Part shown: positions 1 through 11,875 of the stretch, in pieces
Position numbering within the stretch: position 1 is the first letter of the stretch
Layout of the letters: each line of letters begins with the position of its first letter
Assembly (NCBI GenBank): GCA_002633005.1
Contig: NMRA01000496.1
Location: 74,108-127,315, forward strand
Direction of reading: 5' to 3'
Length of the DNA: 53,208 nt
Source: Phoronis australis
Taxonomy: Eukaryota; Phoronida; Phoronidae
Program-made: the position numbers and the translations under genes
Notes under the pieces: generated by a model
The model's input: only the letters and a program-made list of their open reading frames with translations
What the model was told of the DNA's origin: nothing
Database searches by the model: none

Positions 1-1426
1 GAAAGCGAGGTTACAATAACAAAGAAAAACGCCCCTAAAGACACGTGACAATCATCAGCCTATAAGAGCCAAGAGCTTACAAAACTCGAGGCACATGATA
101 ACAACAGACCAATACGAAGGCTGGAAAATGACGTGTAGTCCTACACAAGGGAATAATGGAATAGACCGTCACGTGTCACTGGTTACAACTGTGGACAACT
201 CAGACCGCCTCTTACAGCTTTTGCTCGTCAAATAATACACGGTTACTGTCTATAGCCATTTAAAGCTTTGACCATGACACAAATATACAAACGTGTAGCA
301 GAATCGCAGCAACCTTTAAATAGCCAACTTATCCCATATTTGAAAACTGTACCCGCCGACAAAACGCGGGAGAACGTCTATACCCCTAGCAAGTTTTGAA
401 ATGTAAATCCTAAAGCAGTTTCTAAAATTAGTTTTGCACCACAATACACATGACACTTAGAGAGACACAAAAGACCACACTCTCTCATAATACGTATAAT
501 GAGTTTCAGTAACCTTGGTTTGTCAAGTTTTTCAACCTTTTCAATCTATGTGACGAAGCAGTGCATGTACTTATGCCTTAAACAGCATGACAAGACTAAG
601 TTACGGTACTCCGTCGGCCCCCCCTCCCTCTGCTACGTGAACCCTAAATCGTCTGCATCACACTACAGGAAATTAAACGCTATGTATACGTTACCCTAAG
701 GATGATGGTGTATAACTCTGGGCGGCTACGCCCCAACCACTGAGTTTCCTAGATAACTTCCCAAACGACACTGAGAAGCCCCCTACATTGTATAGCGGTT
801 GTGCGAATGAAGCGGTGATTTCACTAGTCCAGAAGCATACATCAGATCTAGAGAACTTAGTCAAGTCCCTATTTGGGACTGTTTCATGCAACCGGGCACT
901 AAGCTCCGCTTCTCATATTCTAAGACGACAGGAATTTCCCAGTTCATGACGCTCTAATTGATGAGAATTGGTGATATAGCGCTCAGTAGCTGATGGTTTC
1001 GATATTCTACTCAGTAACAGAAATACAGAGGGGACATATCTAGAATAATCTTCATATGCAAGGTTGAATACTAAACTTTGATAGACGTAACGGTGAGGAC
1101 ATAACGGTCTTTTTTGTTAAAAAAGAATATAACAGTGATCTGCACAAATAAAAGTGCGCTGGATCTCAAAACATTCACACCATAATTATGAAAGCGACAT
1201 AGCGCCTTGTTAAGGACAAATACATGAATAAGGCATGTTTTACTCTATAGGTCTTTTAACATTGTTTATATGCAAACATTCATGTATTCCGTTCTCTGAA
1301 AAACAGGCTTACTAAGTTTGAGCCTAGCGCTATTAAAATAGCGTTGTACCGTATGTCTTCAAGGTCAAACCAACAAAATGGGACTGACTAATCACAGACA
1401 CTATGGTATAATGAAATGTTTCTTAC
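1..1426. other. No gene recognised; possible intron of the minus-strand gene
   Basis: I see no convincing exon here in either direction. If the exon at 1427-1492 is real, the - strand intron begins at 1426 and this stretch is its first intron, with later exons here or beyond the window edge. The sequence is AT-rich and without obvious repeats. Confidence 0.4.
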
Positions 1427-1492
1427 CTCCTTTTTTTCATCTTCGGTGAGAAAGTAACCTTGAGATTCGTCATTTGCCTCTTTCGCTGCCAT
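1427..1492 (-). CDS. Candidate first coding exon, unrecognised protein
   Basis: Read on the - strand, ATG at 1492-1490 has a G at +4 and a purine at -3, a good animal start context. It opens 22 codons beginning MAAKEANDESQGYFLTEDE and ending KKE, followed directly by a consensus donor GTAAGA (1426-1421). The exon ends in phase 0. The peptide is acidic and hydrophilic with no signal sequence, as expected for the N-terminus of a cytosolic or nuclear protein. I do not recognise the family, and I could not place the next exon in the 1.4 kb left on this side of the window. The evidence is start context, composition and donor only, so this remains a candidate. Confidence 0.4.
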
Positions 1493-2495
1493 CTTCTGTC
1501 AAAGCGTCTTTGATTCTGTGCCAACTTTGGAGGACGGGACTGTTTTTTCCGGGTTTCATTCTGTCATTGTAAAACTCATTGACGTCATCTGCGTTACCAT
1601 TGGAGATACTTGAGTCTTGTTTTGATCGGTCCACTGTTTACATGAGGAATTCTGATTTCGTCGTTAGCGTTGTTTACACCGGCATACAGAAAGGTAACAT
1701 TAGTGGATGGCTAGGACCCAAATTTCACATTCCCCAGTATGACCGCAAGTCAATCTCCGTGTTTGGCTGATTTTGAAGCCCTGCTCATTAGCGTGAGGAC
1801 TTTCCTGTTTGAGGAATAAACCCACATTAAACTTCGCGAGAATGGATCACTTTTACATTTTACGGGCGTATGTGACCTTTGAACAGCATGTTTCAGAAAT
1901 TTAATTAATTAGCCACAGAACAGTTTGGTACTGACGACAGTTAATGAGCAGCGACCCGATGTATTGCTGAATGCACATTCAGTAAACGCTTCACTATCGT
2001 TGATCAGACTGAAACAACAAATGAGAATTTGTCTTCACTGACATGTCCTAACCGTTTGTTTGCATCACTGTAAACATTATATTTCTTTAAGCGCATTATG
2101 TACAGTTTTGGGGCCAATATGCAAGTTGTGTGTGACATTTCACTAGTAAAAAATTTAATTCTTTTTTAAAAGCTTTCTAACTTTTCAAAATCGTTTTCTT
2201 TTGTGTTTATTTTGCCAATTCCCACGCGATTCGCACAATTATGTTATGTTAGAGGATAACAGAAAGAATCACATCTCAGAACTTTGAGTTACTTTTGAAA
2301 TGCGGACATATTGTCCTTCAAAAATACCGTTAACCAGGAACGGTGCTTTAAAGGGGGCTTGACGTACATGTATCGTTGTCGGTAAAATGAGACTTTAGCA
2401 GTTCAGTAGTAGTCAACCTTATAAAAAGATTAAACAAACATGTCACACAAACAGCCAGATGACTTACAATGCGCAGTGATGTCGTGAACCCCAAG
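1493..2495. other. No gene recognised; promoter side of candidate exon
   Basis: This holds the presumed 5' flank of the minus-strand exon at 1427-1492. A short + strand frame (1579-1770) lacks homology or splice context and is probably chance. Nothing else is supported. Confidence 0.4.
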
Positions 2496-2698
2496 AAACC
2501 AGGCAATATGATAACGTTCTGTTGTGTGGTAACCATTTGTACAACATAGCTAAAATGACATTAAACCAGGCTATATGTACACGTTCTGCTGTGTGGGAAC
2601 CATGTGTACAACATAGCTAATGACATTAAACCAGGTTATCTGTACACGTTCTGTTTGTGTGGGAACCATGTGTAAAACATCGCTAAACTGACATTAAC
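2496..2698. repeat. Three-copy tandem repeat, unit ~65-67 bp
   Basis: Units begin with AAACCAGG at about 2496, 2563 and 2628, giving spacings of 67 and 65 bp. Each unit carries a similar block: ACGTTCTG, then GTGTGG, AACCAT, TGTA, AACATAGCTAA and TGACATTAA. Copies differ by scattered substitutions and small indels. The array looks like a short minisatellite with no coding content. Confidence 0.85.
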
Positions 2699-3390
2699 CT
2701 CATCTTGTAATCATGTATATCAAAGATGACAAACGTTTACAGAATGGAATCCTCTATAATATTCGATTTCAGAACAATGATTTTAACATCTGATTATTAC
2801 TTCTCAATAAGAATGTAACCGTGTCTTGATGTTACGTCAAGTACAGTTATGACTCATACATATCCCTTAAGCAATAAGAACGTATACATCAAACAAGCAA
2901 TAAATAGCATAGACACATAATATGCGCCAAATTCCCCCTAACTCATGAATGAGATGGGCCTATCACAAAATTGTACCACGCCTTTTAACGTTGATAGTCA
3001 TTAATTACTCAAAAAACAGGTTTTATGAGAAACACGCAACTGACATCAGACTTTCAAGCGCTGCCGTCCGGCAACGTAGGCCTATAGCCTTCTGAATTTC
3101 CAATTGTAGAAAGATGAAAGAGGTAACATAACTACAGAAATATTTACTTCTTATTGTACATATAAATAAGATATGTTTAGGCTAGAAGTGACAAAGCAAA
3201 CCCGGGTACCTTTCGCAATGGGATGGCATATGAAGTACAATCTTGAGACCTAATTTTTGCTTATCTGAGAGAAACGATCTAAGTTACCTAGTCTAATCTA
3301 ACAAAAATATACGTGGAAAATAATTCAATACAAATGAAATACAATAATTAGAGTCTGATTAATTCAGTTCAGTGAATGAGTGTAATATTA
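2699..3390. other. No gene recognised
   Basis: AT-rich sequence with scattered stops in all frames. I see nothing that supports a gene, repeat or RNA. Confidence 0.4.
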
Positions 3391-3732
3391 ACTAAGATAA
3401 GCTAGGTAACAACTGTACCATATAACAACAAGACATTAATAGATAACAATGTAATACAAACTAAAATAAGCTAGGTAACAACTCTACCATATAACAACAA
3501 GACATTAATCAATAACAATGTAATATAAACTAAGATAAGCTAGGTAGCAACTCTACCATATAACAACAAGACATTAATAGATAACAATGTAATATAAACT
3601 AAAATAAGCTAGGTAACAACTCTACCATATAACAACAAGACATTAATCAATAACAATGTAATATAAACTAAGATAAGCTAGGTAACAACTCTACCATATA
3701 ACAACAAGGCATTAATAGATAACAATGTAATA
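3391..3732. repeat. 69-bp tandem array with alternating A/B units
   Basis: Five head-to-tail units start at 3391, 3460, 3529, 3598 and 3667, exactly 69 bp apart; the last is cut short near 3732. Units 1, 3 and 5 carry CTAAGATAAG and TTAATAGATAAC. Units 2 and 4 carry CTAAAATAAG and TTAATCAATAAC, and appear identical to each other. The order is therefore A-B-A-B-A, a 138-bp higher-order repeat, which implies expansion by whole dimers after the two types had diverged. No coding potential is visible. Confidence 0.92.
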
Positions 3733-6700
3733 ATTCACATCCAGTGATTTAAAAAGTTATTAGTCATATTAATGGGACTATTCGGATAATCTACAATAAC
3801 TAGAGGGCGCGCGTGTACTAGTGATGATAGATTAACAGCCTCGATTTCGTGAGCCCTGTAAATACATGGTGAAATGGCTTGCAGCCGTGCCAACTGAATC
3901 TGAGATTGCGTGAAAAGGGTGCTTCTATGAGAGGAAGTAAGCACGATCTTATACAAAGGTAAGGTTTGTGATTATTTTAACGATTATCCCATGATTATTC
4001 TACCGATGCCTGTTAACTGATGTTGACTTCGCGGCAGTCGCCAGTCGGGTTAATCTTTGCGATACGATACTTGACGTAGCAATCGGGATCTTTTCGTACA
4101 TCAAAGCATTATTATTGTTTGGAATGATTTCTAACAGTTTATCAGTGACAGTTACATTAATCAATGCTGAATGTTTATGCTGTTAACTCGATACAGGTTA
4201 ATGAGTTAAGGCCGGTTACAATCCAATCCCAATGGCAAAGCGGGGTACATGACAAATATCCATTGCATTAGACTATTTATTTACTCCCTATCATATATCT
4301 TCTGGAAATCTATTACACGTTAAAATGGAAATCTATCACGTCTGTTTTCACATAACCTTTGGTTTTTAGGTTTGAGGGCTTGTACCGTGCAGAGGAGATA
4401 TGCATCGCTTCTGCACCGTCCCTGAATGGACAAAAATTGCTTTTTAGCATTTGACTGCAGCTAACCAACAAGATCTTCCCATCCAGTGCAGATCTTTTGT
4501 CAAAGCCTACTTTCAATAATGGAGGCAACGAACAAAGCCTTTGAAAAGGAACAGCTATTTTTAAAAAAAGTATGTAAGTCATTATGTTAATTTTCTTATT
4601 CATGTCCTGAGCGGGGGATTGGCATGGGGGTTGGGGTTATAATATTTGGTACAACTGAATGTGTGGAAATAACAGGTAATACATGTACATGTTTGGGGAA
4701 AAGAGCATGGTGAGGCAATTCTTAACCTTCATGAAGTCCCTTCAAGTTGATTTCTTGAAACTGTTTTGCTACTTGTATCAAATGTATACCCATGAGTTCA
4801 CAGTGACTGAATAGTCTTACCTCATGCCTTGAAATGTGGCAAGTCGTTATAAATTCAAATGACTGCCATTTTTGTGAAAATTGCATTTTTGATGGTGCCT
4901 TACGATTTGTAATTATTCTTAAACAACAGAAAGATTAATCATCATTTTTAAATGACCCAAGTCTTCATATCCTCTATTAGAAGAAAAATTAAAAGTCTGA
5001 AAAACGGTTCCCTCAAGAAGTAGAAGTACTCTTGACAGACCCATGAACCTGTAATCGGAGTTTAAAATTGCTGAAAGTATCAAAATTAAAAAGGCTTGAA
5101 AATGGGTAACAAAGGTTTGAAGTTGTCTCAAAAAGCTTGTATATTTTGCAGACAAGTGATGCGTTTAAAGAATTGTTATGGCTACAAATAAAAAATAAAG
5201 ACAGTTTTATGCAATGCTTATTATATACACCCTTGGTTTCTGAAAATAGTAATTATTTAATTTTATGTGAAACTGTAGAGCATTCACCATATATTTTTGA
5301 ACAACAGGGATAACGTGTTTGACCCAATCTGGAGTACTTAATTATTCACATTTCAATATTTGTTCCAGGTTCAGTGACATTTTAAAGCAACTTCAAGCTG
5401 TATCATAGACAAGCTTTGTTACTACCATCTCTTCCCACAGCACTTCCACACACCAGCAGTGCTGCATGGCACAATGTACAAGTCAGTGGCCCTGGAAAAA
5501 TGTGAATCGCAGTACTAAGTTACCATGAGACAATGTGCCTGTGGACTGTCTGTTTATTCAGACGAACTATATCTCACTGCTACACAAGCAAGCCTTGTTG
5601 GTGAGGATGCCCTTTCATAGGCAATGAGTCATGTGTGGACAATACCTTATTTCCTTTCCTGGAAGAAACACGAGGGACTGAAGCTAAAGAAGACCTAGTG
5701 ACACTCTGGTCTACTTCAAGGGTCTGATTTTGGGCTCAAAACGATTCAAGTGATATGCTGCTGTGTTTACCTTCAATGGTCTAATTGTGGATGTTATTGA
5801 GGCTGAATGGGGTTACACGAAAGAAATCCACGGGTGGAAACTGGACCTTTTTTACAAGCGCTTCTATAGGCCAATGAAACTAGATCACAGTGAAATGAAA
5901 GCCAAAAGCTGAGTGACATTAAATTTTCCTTTCAGAAAAAAGGCTTTATACTATTGGTAAAAACTTTTCAATTTGGTTCACATTATGGGAAAATGACATT
6001 CAGTGACTGATTGTCTTATTGTATGTTTTCAATTGTAACTAGCTGGATAGAAATCTGGTATGCACAAGATTCGAGAATAAAAAATTATCAGTGTATTTAA
6101 AAACAAATGGCAAACTAAAAAAGCACAGAAAGAAACAAAATTGCGATGGAGTCCATAACCAGGCATATCAAGTGCTAATTTCTGAATTATGTTCAATTCT
6201 CTCAGATTATTGCTGAAGGACTGCTTTTCACTTTGTCCAAAGGTAAACTCGGGCGGTTGGTTTCAGTTGTTTTCGCTCACCTGTAACAGAATAGTCGGAT
6301 AAATATTAGCAAATTGTAAAGGAAAAGACAAGACAAAACTACTTTTGTAAGGCAGAACATACTTGACGTTTCATCTTCACGTTTATTTGTAGAACCTAAT
6401 AACCTTTGTACCCAAGTCTTATTTAATATCTGAATTAAAATATGTGAAACAGGCTAAAAGTGATTTAACAATATGTATTTTTCATGACCCTTAAAATGTG
6501 ATCTCAACAAGTAAAATTCATTTTAGTGTCAATTTTTCTTCCAATACAATGTTACGACATTTACTGAATTAAGGCTTATTCATGTTGATTCGATAACTGA
6601 TCTGGTAGTCCTAGGGGTGGAGGCCGCTATAACATAAGGAAACTCACACATCTAGAGAATTTTATTGGAAGCAGCATAGTTTTGAAGAGAAACTGCTGTG

Positions 6701-6876
6701 AAAAAGTCACCCATTTACTTCTGTGCATCACGTACCATACACCTCTTATTTTGGGAGCACTCCCACCCAGGACAATATGAATATGTGCTGCTAGCCTACC
6801 CGGCATTGGGTGAATTTCCTAAAAGAAACACTAGTTCCAATCAATAAAACTGTTATTCAGTGGGGTAACTGGTGGG
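3733..6876. other. No gene recognised; possible minus-strand gene interior
   Basis: About 3.1 kb with no secure gene. If the minus-strand exon at 6949-7177 is real, its intron and later exons would lie here. A - strand frame ending at 4313 follows an AG acceptor-like site and is followed by AATAAA near 4283, but it has no recognisable homology. No repeat family was seen. Confidence 0.35.
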
Positions 6877-6922
6877 GATAACATCACCGAACGATGTTGA
6901 TAACATCACCGAACGATGTTGA
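6877..6922. repeat. Two-copy 22-bp direct repeat
   Basis: The 22-mer starting GATAACATCACCGAACG occurs at 6877 and again at 6899 without change, directly abutting. It lies just downstream (minus-strand sense) of the donor of the exon at 6949-7177, so it is probably intronic. It is too short to assign a function. Confidence 0.85.
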
Positions 6923-6948
6923 TAGAAACTTGATTGCTAAAAACATAC

Positions 6949-7177
6949 CAAGTAATGTTGTGTAGTCTCGAATGGAACTGCATAGTCATAGAGCACACAC
7001 GGGGCTTCAGCATCCACACACTTTTTGTCAATTAGTTGACCCTTTTGACCGCAATTGTCCACGAATATAGTAACCTTAGGTGTTTCGGGAATTTGTGGCC
7101 ACCTGTCGAAGACTTGCACCAGGGAAATTAGCAGTAATAAGGCTTAGCGCGACGACGTATTTTGATAACAATTCCAT
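6949..7177 (-). CDS. Candidate first exon of a secreted protein, frame interrupted
   Basis: On the - strand, ATG at 7177-7175 starts MELLSKYVVA. The frame one base over continues with a strongly hydrophobic run (ALLLLISLVQV), then 7119-6949 reads as a 57-codon open frame ending at a good donor, GTATGT (6948-6943), phase 0. Cysteines are spaced CGxxGxxxxxxC and, six residues later, C, after a VxxFVDNCG motif. This recalls the start of ML/NPC2-type lipid-binding secreted proteins, but the cysteine spacing differs, so that match is weak. The one-base frame break inside the signal peptide means a sequencing error, a pseudogene, or a wrong start. An NRF1-like palindrome (CGCATGCGC) lies just upstream near 7210, as in many animal promoters. 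Confidence 0.33.
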
Positions 7178-7341
7178 CTTTTACCAGTTGTTTACATGCA
7201 GACAGCCACGCATGCGCAATTCAATCACTACTAGTACAGCAGCGACACCGCGAGGAGAATTCTCCGAATAGCCCCAATTTGTAATTTGTTAGATATTAAT
7301 GGATCACTCTCCACCTTTCACTTGTTTTATGGTCTTAAGAA

Positions 7342-7426
7342 ATGGATCACAGGCAACAGTTTCCCGATCTGGAATCGGGAAACTGTTGCCTGTGATCCAT
7401 CGTATCACAGGCAATAGTCTCCCAAA
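7342..7426. repeat. Perfect 27-bp inverted repeat (hairpin) plus third arm copy
   Basis: The arm at 7342-7368 (ATGGATCACAGG to TTTCCCGAT) is matched without error by its reverse complement at 7374-7400, with only five bases (CTGGA) between. An imperfect third copy of the left arm follows in direct orientation at about 7403-7426 (TATCACAGGCAATAGTCTCC). DNA or RNA from this site would fold into a 27-bp stem. It could be two fused transposon ends, a palindromic insertion, or a small hairpin RNA source. Nothing in the sequence decides which. Confidence 0.85.
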
Positions 7427-7969
7427 TGTCAGTTGTCATTTAAGCGAAAAAATAAACGTGTTCTCATGTAATTAATTCTATTGATAAAAAGCCAAAACAT
7501 GAATAAAAGTGTTAAACTCGCCTTAGTATTGATGCGTCTCCTGATTGGCTGAGAAAGGTGTGCACATGTACTTATTCTTTAAAATATACTACTGGTACTT
7601 GATTGGCATGGTTTCGTATTACATGTAATTTCATACATCGGTTAACACCAGCAACGTAGTTTTACATATCTGTGTATATTTTTGTAAAAAGGTGCCGGAG
7701 GACACTACCCAAAACCGGAAGCTCATTGAGCTTTCAACTTTAGACATATTTTGGAAGATTGGAGGACAATACACAATTAATCTAACTGTATGCTTAGGAA
7801 ATTCCACATTTATTGGCAGGATCATAAATACAGGACGCCCAATTTGACATACTTCAAAATTAAATCTTTGGGTATTTTAAAATTGAAAAATGTTTTAGTA
7901 AAATGATCCAAAATTCGAACAGATGTGTTCCCAATGTATTTTATTTTGAGGCAGTTTAGTTTTGAGGTG
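7427..7969. other. No gene recognised
   Basis: AT-rich spacer between the hairpin and the 62-bp repeat array. A 64-codon minus frame (7631-7825) has neither splice context nor homology and is probably chance. Confidence 0.4.
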
Positions 7970-8160
7970 TAACTGACCCCTATATTAAGTGTGCATGTGT
8001 GTGTGTATGTGAGTGTGAATGTTTTGTATTGTAAATGACCCCATTCACAAGTGTGCATGTGTGTATGTCTTTGGGTGTGAATGTTTTGTATTGTAACTGA
8101 CCCCATCCACAAATGCGCATGTGCGTACATGTATGTATGCGTGTATGAATGTTTTCTTCT
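7970..8160. repeat. 62-bp tandem repeat, three copies, GT-rich
   Basis: The anchor GACCCC recurs at 7975, 8037 and 8099, spaced 62 bp. Each unit has a purine/pyrimidine-alternating block (GTGTGCATGTGTGTGTATGT) followed by GTGAATGTTTTGTATTGTAA. The alternating GT tract could adopt Z-DNA. The minus-strand frame across it (7822-8163) encodes only a repetitive H/T-rich peptide and is an artefact of the repeat. Confidence 0.85.
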
Positions 8161-10296
8161 CAAGTCAGTAAAAATAAATATACATTATTACATGGCAAAG
8201 TCGTTATCCCCAGGATTCTAGAGTCCGGGCGTTCTAGGTCGCGGGTTGGCCGAAGAGTGAATGGCGCAGCGGATATGCCGCCTGCTCAAAACGCTCGCGA
8301 AACGTGTTTGAATCTGACCTCGGGTTCCCGCCAAAATGCTGTTCAGCACGCGTTGAACAACTGAATGGGTTATTCGATGGTTGTATTGAACATGTCAGTC
8401 TGATAACGTAATATAAAAATAAAAAATAAAAACAAAAAGTTCTTGATACTGTCGTAAAACAACAAGTTCCCCTTCGCGTCGTTCACTAAATACCGGATAC
8501 GGCCACAGGTGTATCTGGCATAAATTTTGAAACAACCAAAACTGTAAGAATCGTGTTGTAACCTCAGGAACAAAAGACTCTTCAGGTCTAACAATAACCC
8601 CAACTGAGAACAACTCAGTTGCTATGGATGGATTATCACACAATGCATTTAGTTTCCTTCATTGGCCTACAGTAACGAGGACATTTGCGTATTTAGGCAC
8701 ACGCCCCCCCCCCAGGCTATAGCCAGAATAATGAGTTTAGTTTTGCGTATAGGAGAATATGCCAATGATTTACCTTCAGACTCAGTGACTATCCATTGCC
8801 TGTACTTAAATGCTTTGCAAAAAGGCGCATGTGACAAATTCCAGATTTGGGCGCAGTTCCACATATAGGGGCATGAGCCTAAATACGAACACACACGGTG
8901 TATGGTTATATTTTGGGCACAGGAGCTCGAGTCAGTGATTTAAAAAAGGATCGCTTCTGCCTTCAGGTGACTGCGTAAACCTTCTCTTACTATCAAACTT
9001 TGATCTGTGTCACCAATGAACAGGTTTAACTCGAGTTTGTTCTGAGACTTTGCAAGCAAACTTTATAGTTACAAAATTGCTGTCACCCAATCAATAGATG
9101 TCTTCAACTTTAACTGGCGTGTTTAATCACGCTTTGACTTAGGAAGAGACAAAAACACAATGTTAACGACATGTGCACATGCAACCATTTAAACAGACGT
9201 TAACAAGTGTAGAACAAAGCAATTATATTATAAAACCATTCAAATGCATTGTTAATGCTGCATTTCGAACTGTATAGCTGACTTCAAACGAAAATAAAAT
9301 TAGGCATTTTACTCTCATCAAATGTGTCTCATCATTTTATTCCTGACTGTAGTAGCTACATGTAGAATTATCTCTCCGTTACCTATAAGATTTATCAAAC
9401 CCCACCAGCCGCTTGAAAATGAGGTTAGCAACCATCAGTAACTTTGTGAATTAATGGCCCATTGTCTGTGACTTGAGTCGGTAATACAGATGGGATATAG
9501 CATGGGACCGTGTGGTATATCAATGCGTGTTGCGGCCAACAGATGGCGCGCTCGTGGTAGTAAATCAAAGAAAACACGAATACTTTAACAATAGAATACG
9601 TCTATTAATTTGCAGCGTTGTGAATTACAAACAATACTGTAGATTACTTCGAGTTGTGAGACTGACGACTGTTCGAATGAAACGATATATCGTTACAGGT
9701 GAAAGTATTAATCTACAGTGCCACCAGTTACCCGTAGCTACCGCACACGTTAAAGCAATACAAGTCGCAACATGAACTGACCCTCTAAAACAATCACTAG
9801 ACTGATTCAAATTGACTAACAGGCTGAGACCAACGCCTGTATTAAGTGTATATACCTCGGCTCCTTGACTTGACGTTGCTGAACTGGTTTCCTCGCCTTC
9901 ACTGTCGGATTCTTTTGGAGACGATGTCGTGGTTTGTGTCGTGGTCTATCTTGGTGTCATGGTGTGTGGTCTGTCTTTCCTTGATGGCCAATGCCTTAAA
10001 AGGGGACTGTAGTCAAAATAATGTTGCAGTTCATCGGTTCTAACATACAAATAAATCTCACATTTGCCTGACTTGCGTGCCAAACTAAAGCCAATTCGAA
10101 TTCATGGTCAAAACACTGAATTCTGAAAGCGATCGCTGATTGGTTGATGTGTCAGTGACGTGAACGGCGGGGTATCGGCTGTTTTACACATTCATTGCTT
10201 ATGTCATATTTGTAGAGTTTACATCGTAATTTATCATTGTATCAATCGTCCTTATTTTTTATTTTTTATTGTTTGCCACAGTGCTGTAAAAGGTTC
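8161..10296. other. No gene recognised
   Basis: About 2.1 kb without a supported gene. A short stretch near 8255-8320 (GGCGCAGCGGATATGCCGCC) faintly resembles the A box of a tRNA-derived SINE, but I cannot find a convincing B box. A poly-C run lies near 8704. Several overlapping short frames at 8370-8900 and 9512-10043 lack homology. Confidence 0.35.
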
Positions 10297-10440
10297 GCTG
10301 TGCCTTTTTGTATGGCACCTGGTTGCTCAAACTCTTCGAAAAAGGCTTCTTCTAAAGGGATGGTCATCGCATACCATCGCCGGGTTACCCAAGCCTTGGC
10401 CCAAAGCTCAATGTAGATATGGGCCTACAGGTTTTAGCCG
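10297..10440 (+). pseudogene. THAP zinc-finger domain remnant (N-terminal part)
   Basis: The frame from 10297 reads CMAPGCSNSSKKASSKG then AYHR, which is the start of a THAP domain: the first zinc ligands in C-x4-C spacing, the CSN motif and the YHR that normally precedes LPK. The continuation (LPKPWPK, a THAP-like LPKxxxxxW region) is in another frame, so a frameshift separates the two. The second zinc pair (CxxH) and the AVPTMF end were not found. THAP domains are sequence-specific DNA-binding zinc fingers found in host transcription factors and in P-element-like transposases. This copy is broken and has no visible partner domain, so I call it a relic. Confidence 0.6.
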
Positions 10441-11875
10441 ATATGGGTAAAAAATGTACAAATAAAATCTGACTCAAATAAATACCCTTAAAACTAAGTC
10501 ATCCTTGAGTAAACCTAGGAACCAGGTTCAGTTCCTAGAGTAAACTAACTTCTGTATTTACCGGTGTTGGAAATGTCAGCGATCGTTCATCGGCTGCTGC
10601 TAGTAAAATTGTGATGTGTTCTCGGCTTTTTGCGATTACGTCACCTGACCTTAACCAGTTTCTTTTCCCCCGATTCTTTTATCAAGTGTTCGTAGCTGAC
10701 GGTACCTAGGTTGCGTACATGTTATAACAAATTATCGGAGCTTGTTTCGTTTTGTTTCAAGTTTTTAGTATTGTTACATCAGCAAACCGAATTTTAGAAC
10801 AACCTTGGTGCTGCGAAGCTGTTATCATGTCCCCAAAGACGAGTCAAATTTTGATGAATTGGCGCGTGCGCCGTGTCACGAGCGTGCTGTTCTTGAAACG
10901 GACAACACACTTCTTTGTTAAAAAGGCGGCAAATTATGCTACCAAATGACGTTTATTTGATTGTTTTCCATTTAAACGGCTGCAACGAACAATGGGAGTG
11001 TCGGGTGACTACCAGATGTTGCATGCGCCCCCGCCGGTCCGTTAGCATTATATGTTGATGTAGCCTAAGTTTTACGACGAGGTGACGAGCATAACTGAGT
11101 CAACTATACCCGGGTAGTCAATGGCTGTCTGAAATTTCGGGGTTAACGGAGCTCAACACACAGTGGTACGATAGTCTTCATACAGCTACAGCAGGTAACT
11201 TACCAACCCTTCAAGATTACAGAGCTGCCGGAGTATTGGCTGACAGCTGGCTGACTGGATGGCTAGAGTCCACATTGCCCTGGGCACAGTCACTGACACC
11301 AGTTGCACCGGCAAATTTTCGTCTGACGATGACGATGACTGGGTATCACTTTGTGTTGCCTCGGCTCAAACAGGTATCCCTGGTGACACTAAAATTTCTT
11401 ATTCCGACAATATGAAGAACGCTACTTGATTGCACGCTAACACAGGACAGTGATTTTGCCCCCGCCAAATACGTCACGTGACTAAGCAGCGCTCCAAGCC
11501 GGTAATTTTTTAGCTTCTTTAGAGAATATAAGTTTAATTTTTGGTGTTGAATTATTTGTGAAATTAATCAACAATTCATAGAAAACTATCCAGAATTTAT
11601 TCAGAATAAATTACAGTTCCCTTTTAAATATTATTCTAGCTGGCATCATATGATGGGCCCATCTCGTGACGGTTGCACGTGACACTTGCATAAGTATTAA
11701 TTAATCTGAATGGAGCTTACTCAGCACAATCAAATCAGCTGACTATTGAAACAATTCTTGCATAACACCTGTGATAAGTTCTACTATAGTCAAAGATATG
11801 ATTGCAATGCACTTTTAATTTTCGGAAACCTCAATTAAGTGCAGAAGGCCTAGCCTCATTATATTACAACCGATT
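10441..11875. other. No gene recognised
   Basis: No coding region is supported. A 65-codon + frame (10752-10949) has no homology I can see. Small palindromic stretches occur (CCTAGGAACCAGGTTCAGTTCCTAG near 10515) without a clear role. Confidence 0.35.

Noticed and set aside
3391-3732. CRISPR-like array
   Set aside because: The 69-bp units abut directly with no unique spacers, and the DNA is eukaryotic.
4313-4431. Minus-strand frame after TTTTGTCCATTCAG, ending before AATAAA, as a terminal exon of the 7.1-kb secreted-protein candidate
   Set aside because: The acceptor and poly(A) signal are suggestive, but the peptide (DGAEAMHISSARYKPS) has no clear ML-domain match and no linking exon was found.
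8240-8345. tRNA-like segment with GGCGCAGCGGATATGCC
   Set aside because: An A-box-like string is present, but the B box is poor and the cloverleaf arms do not pair.
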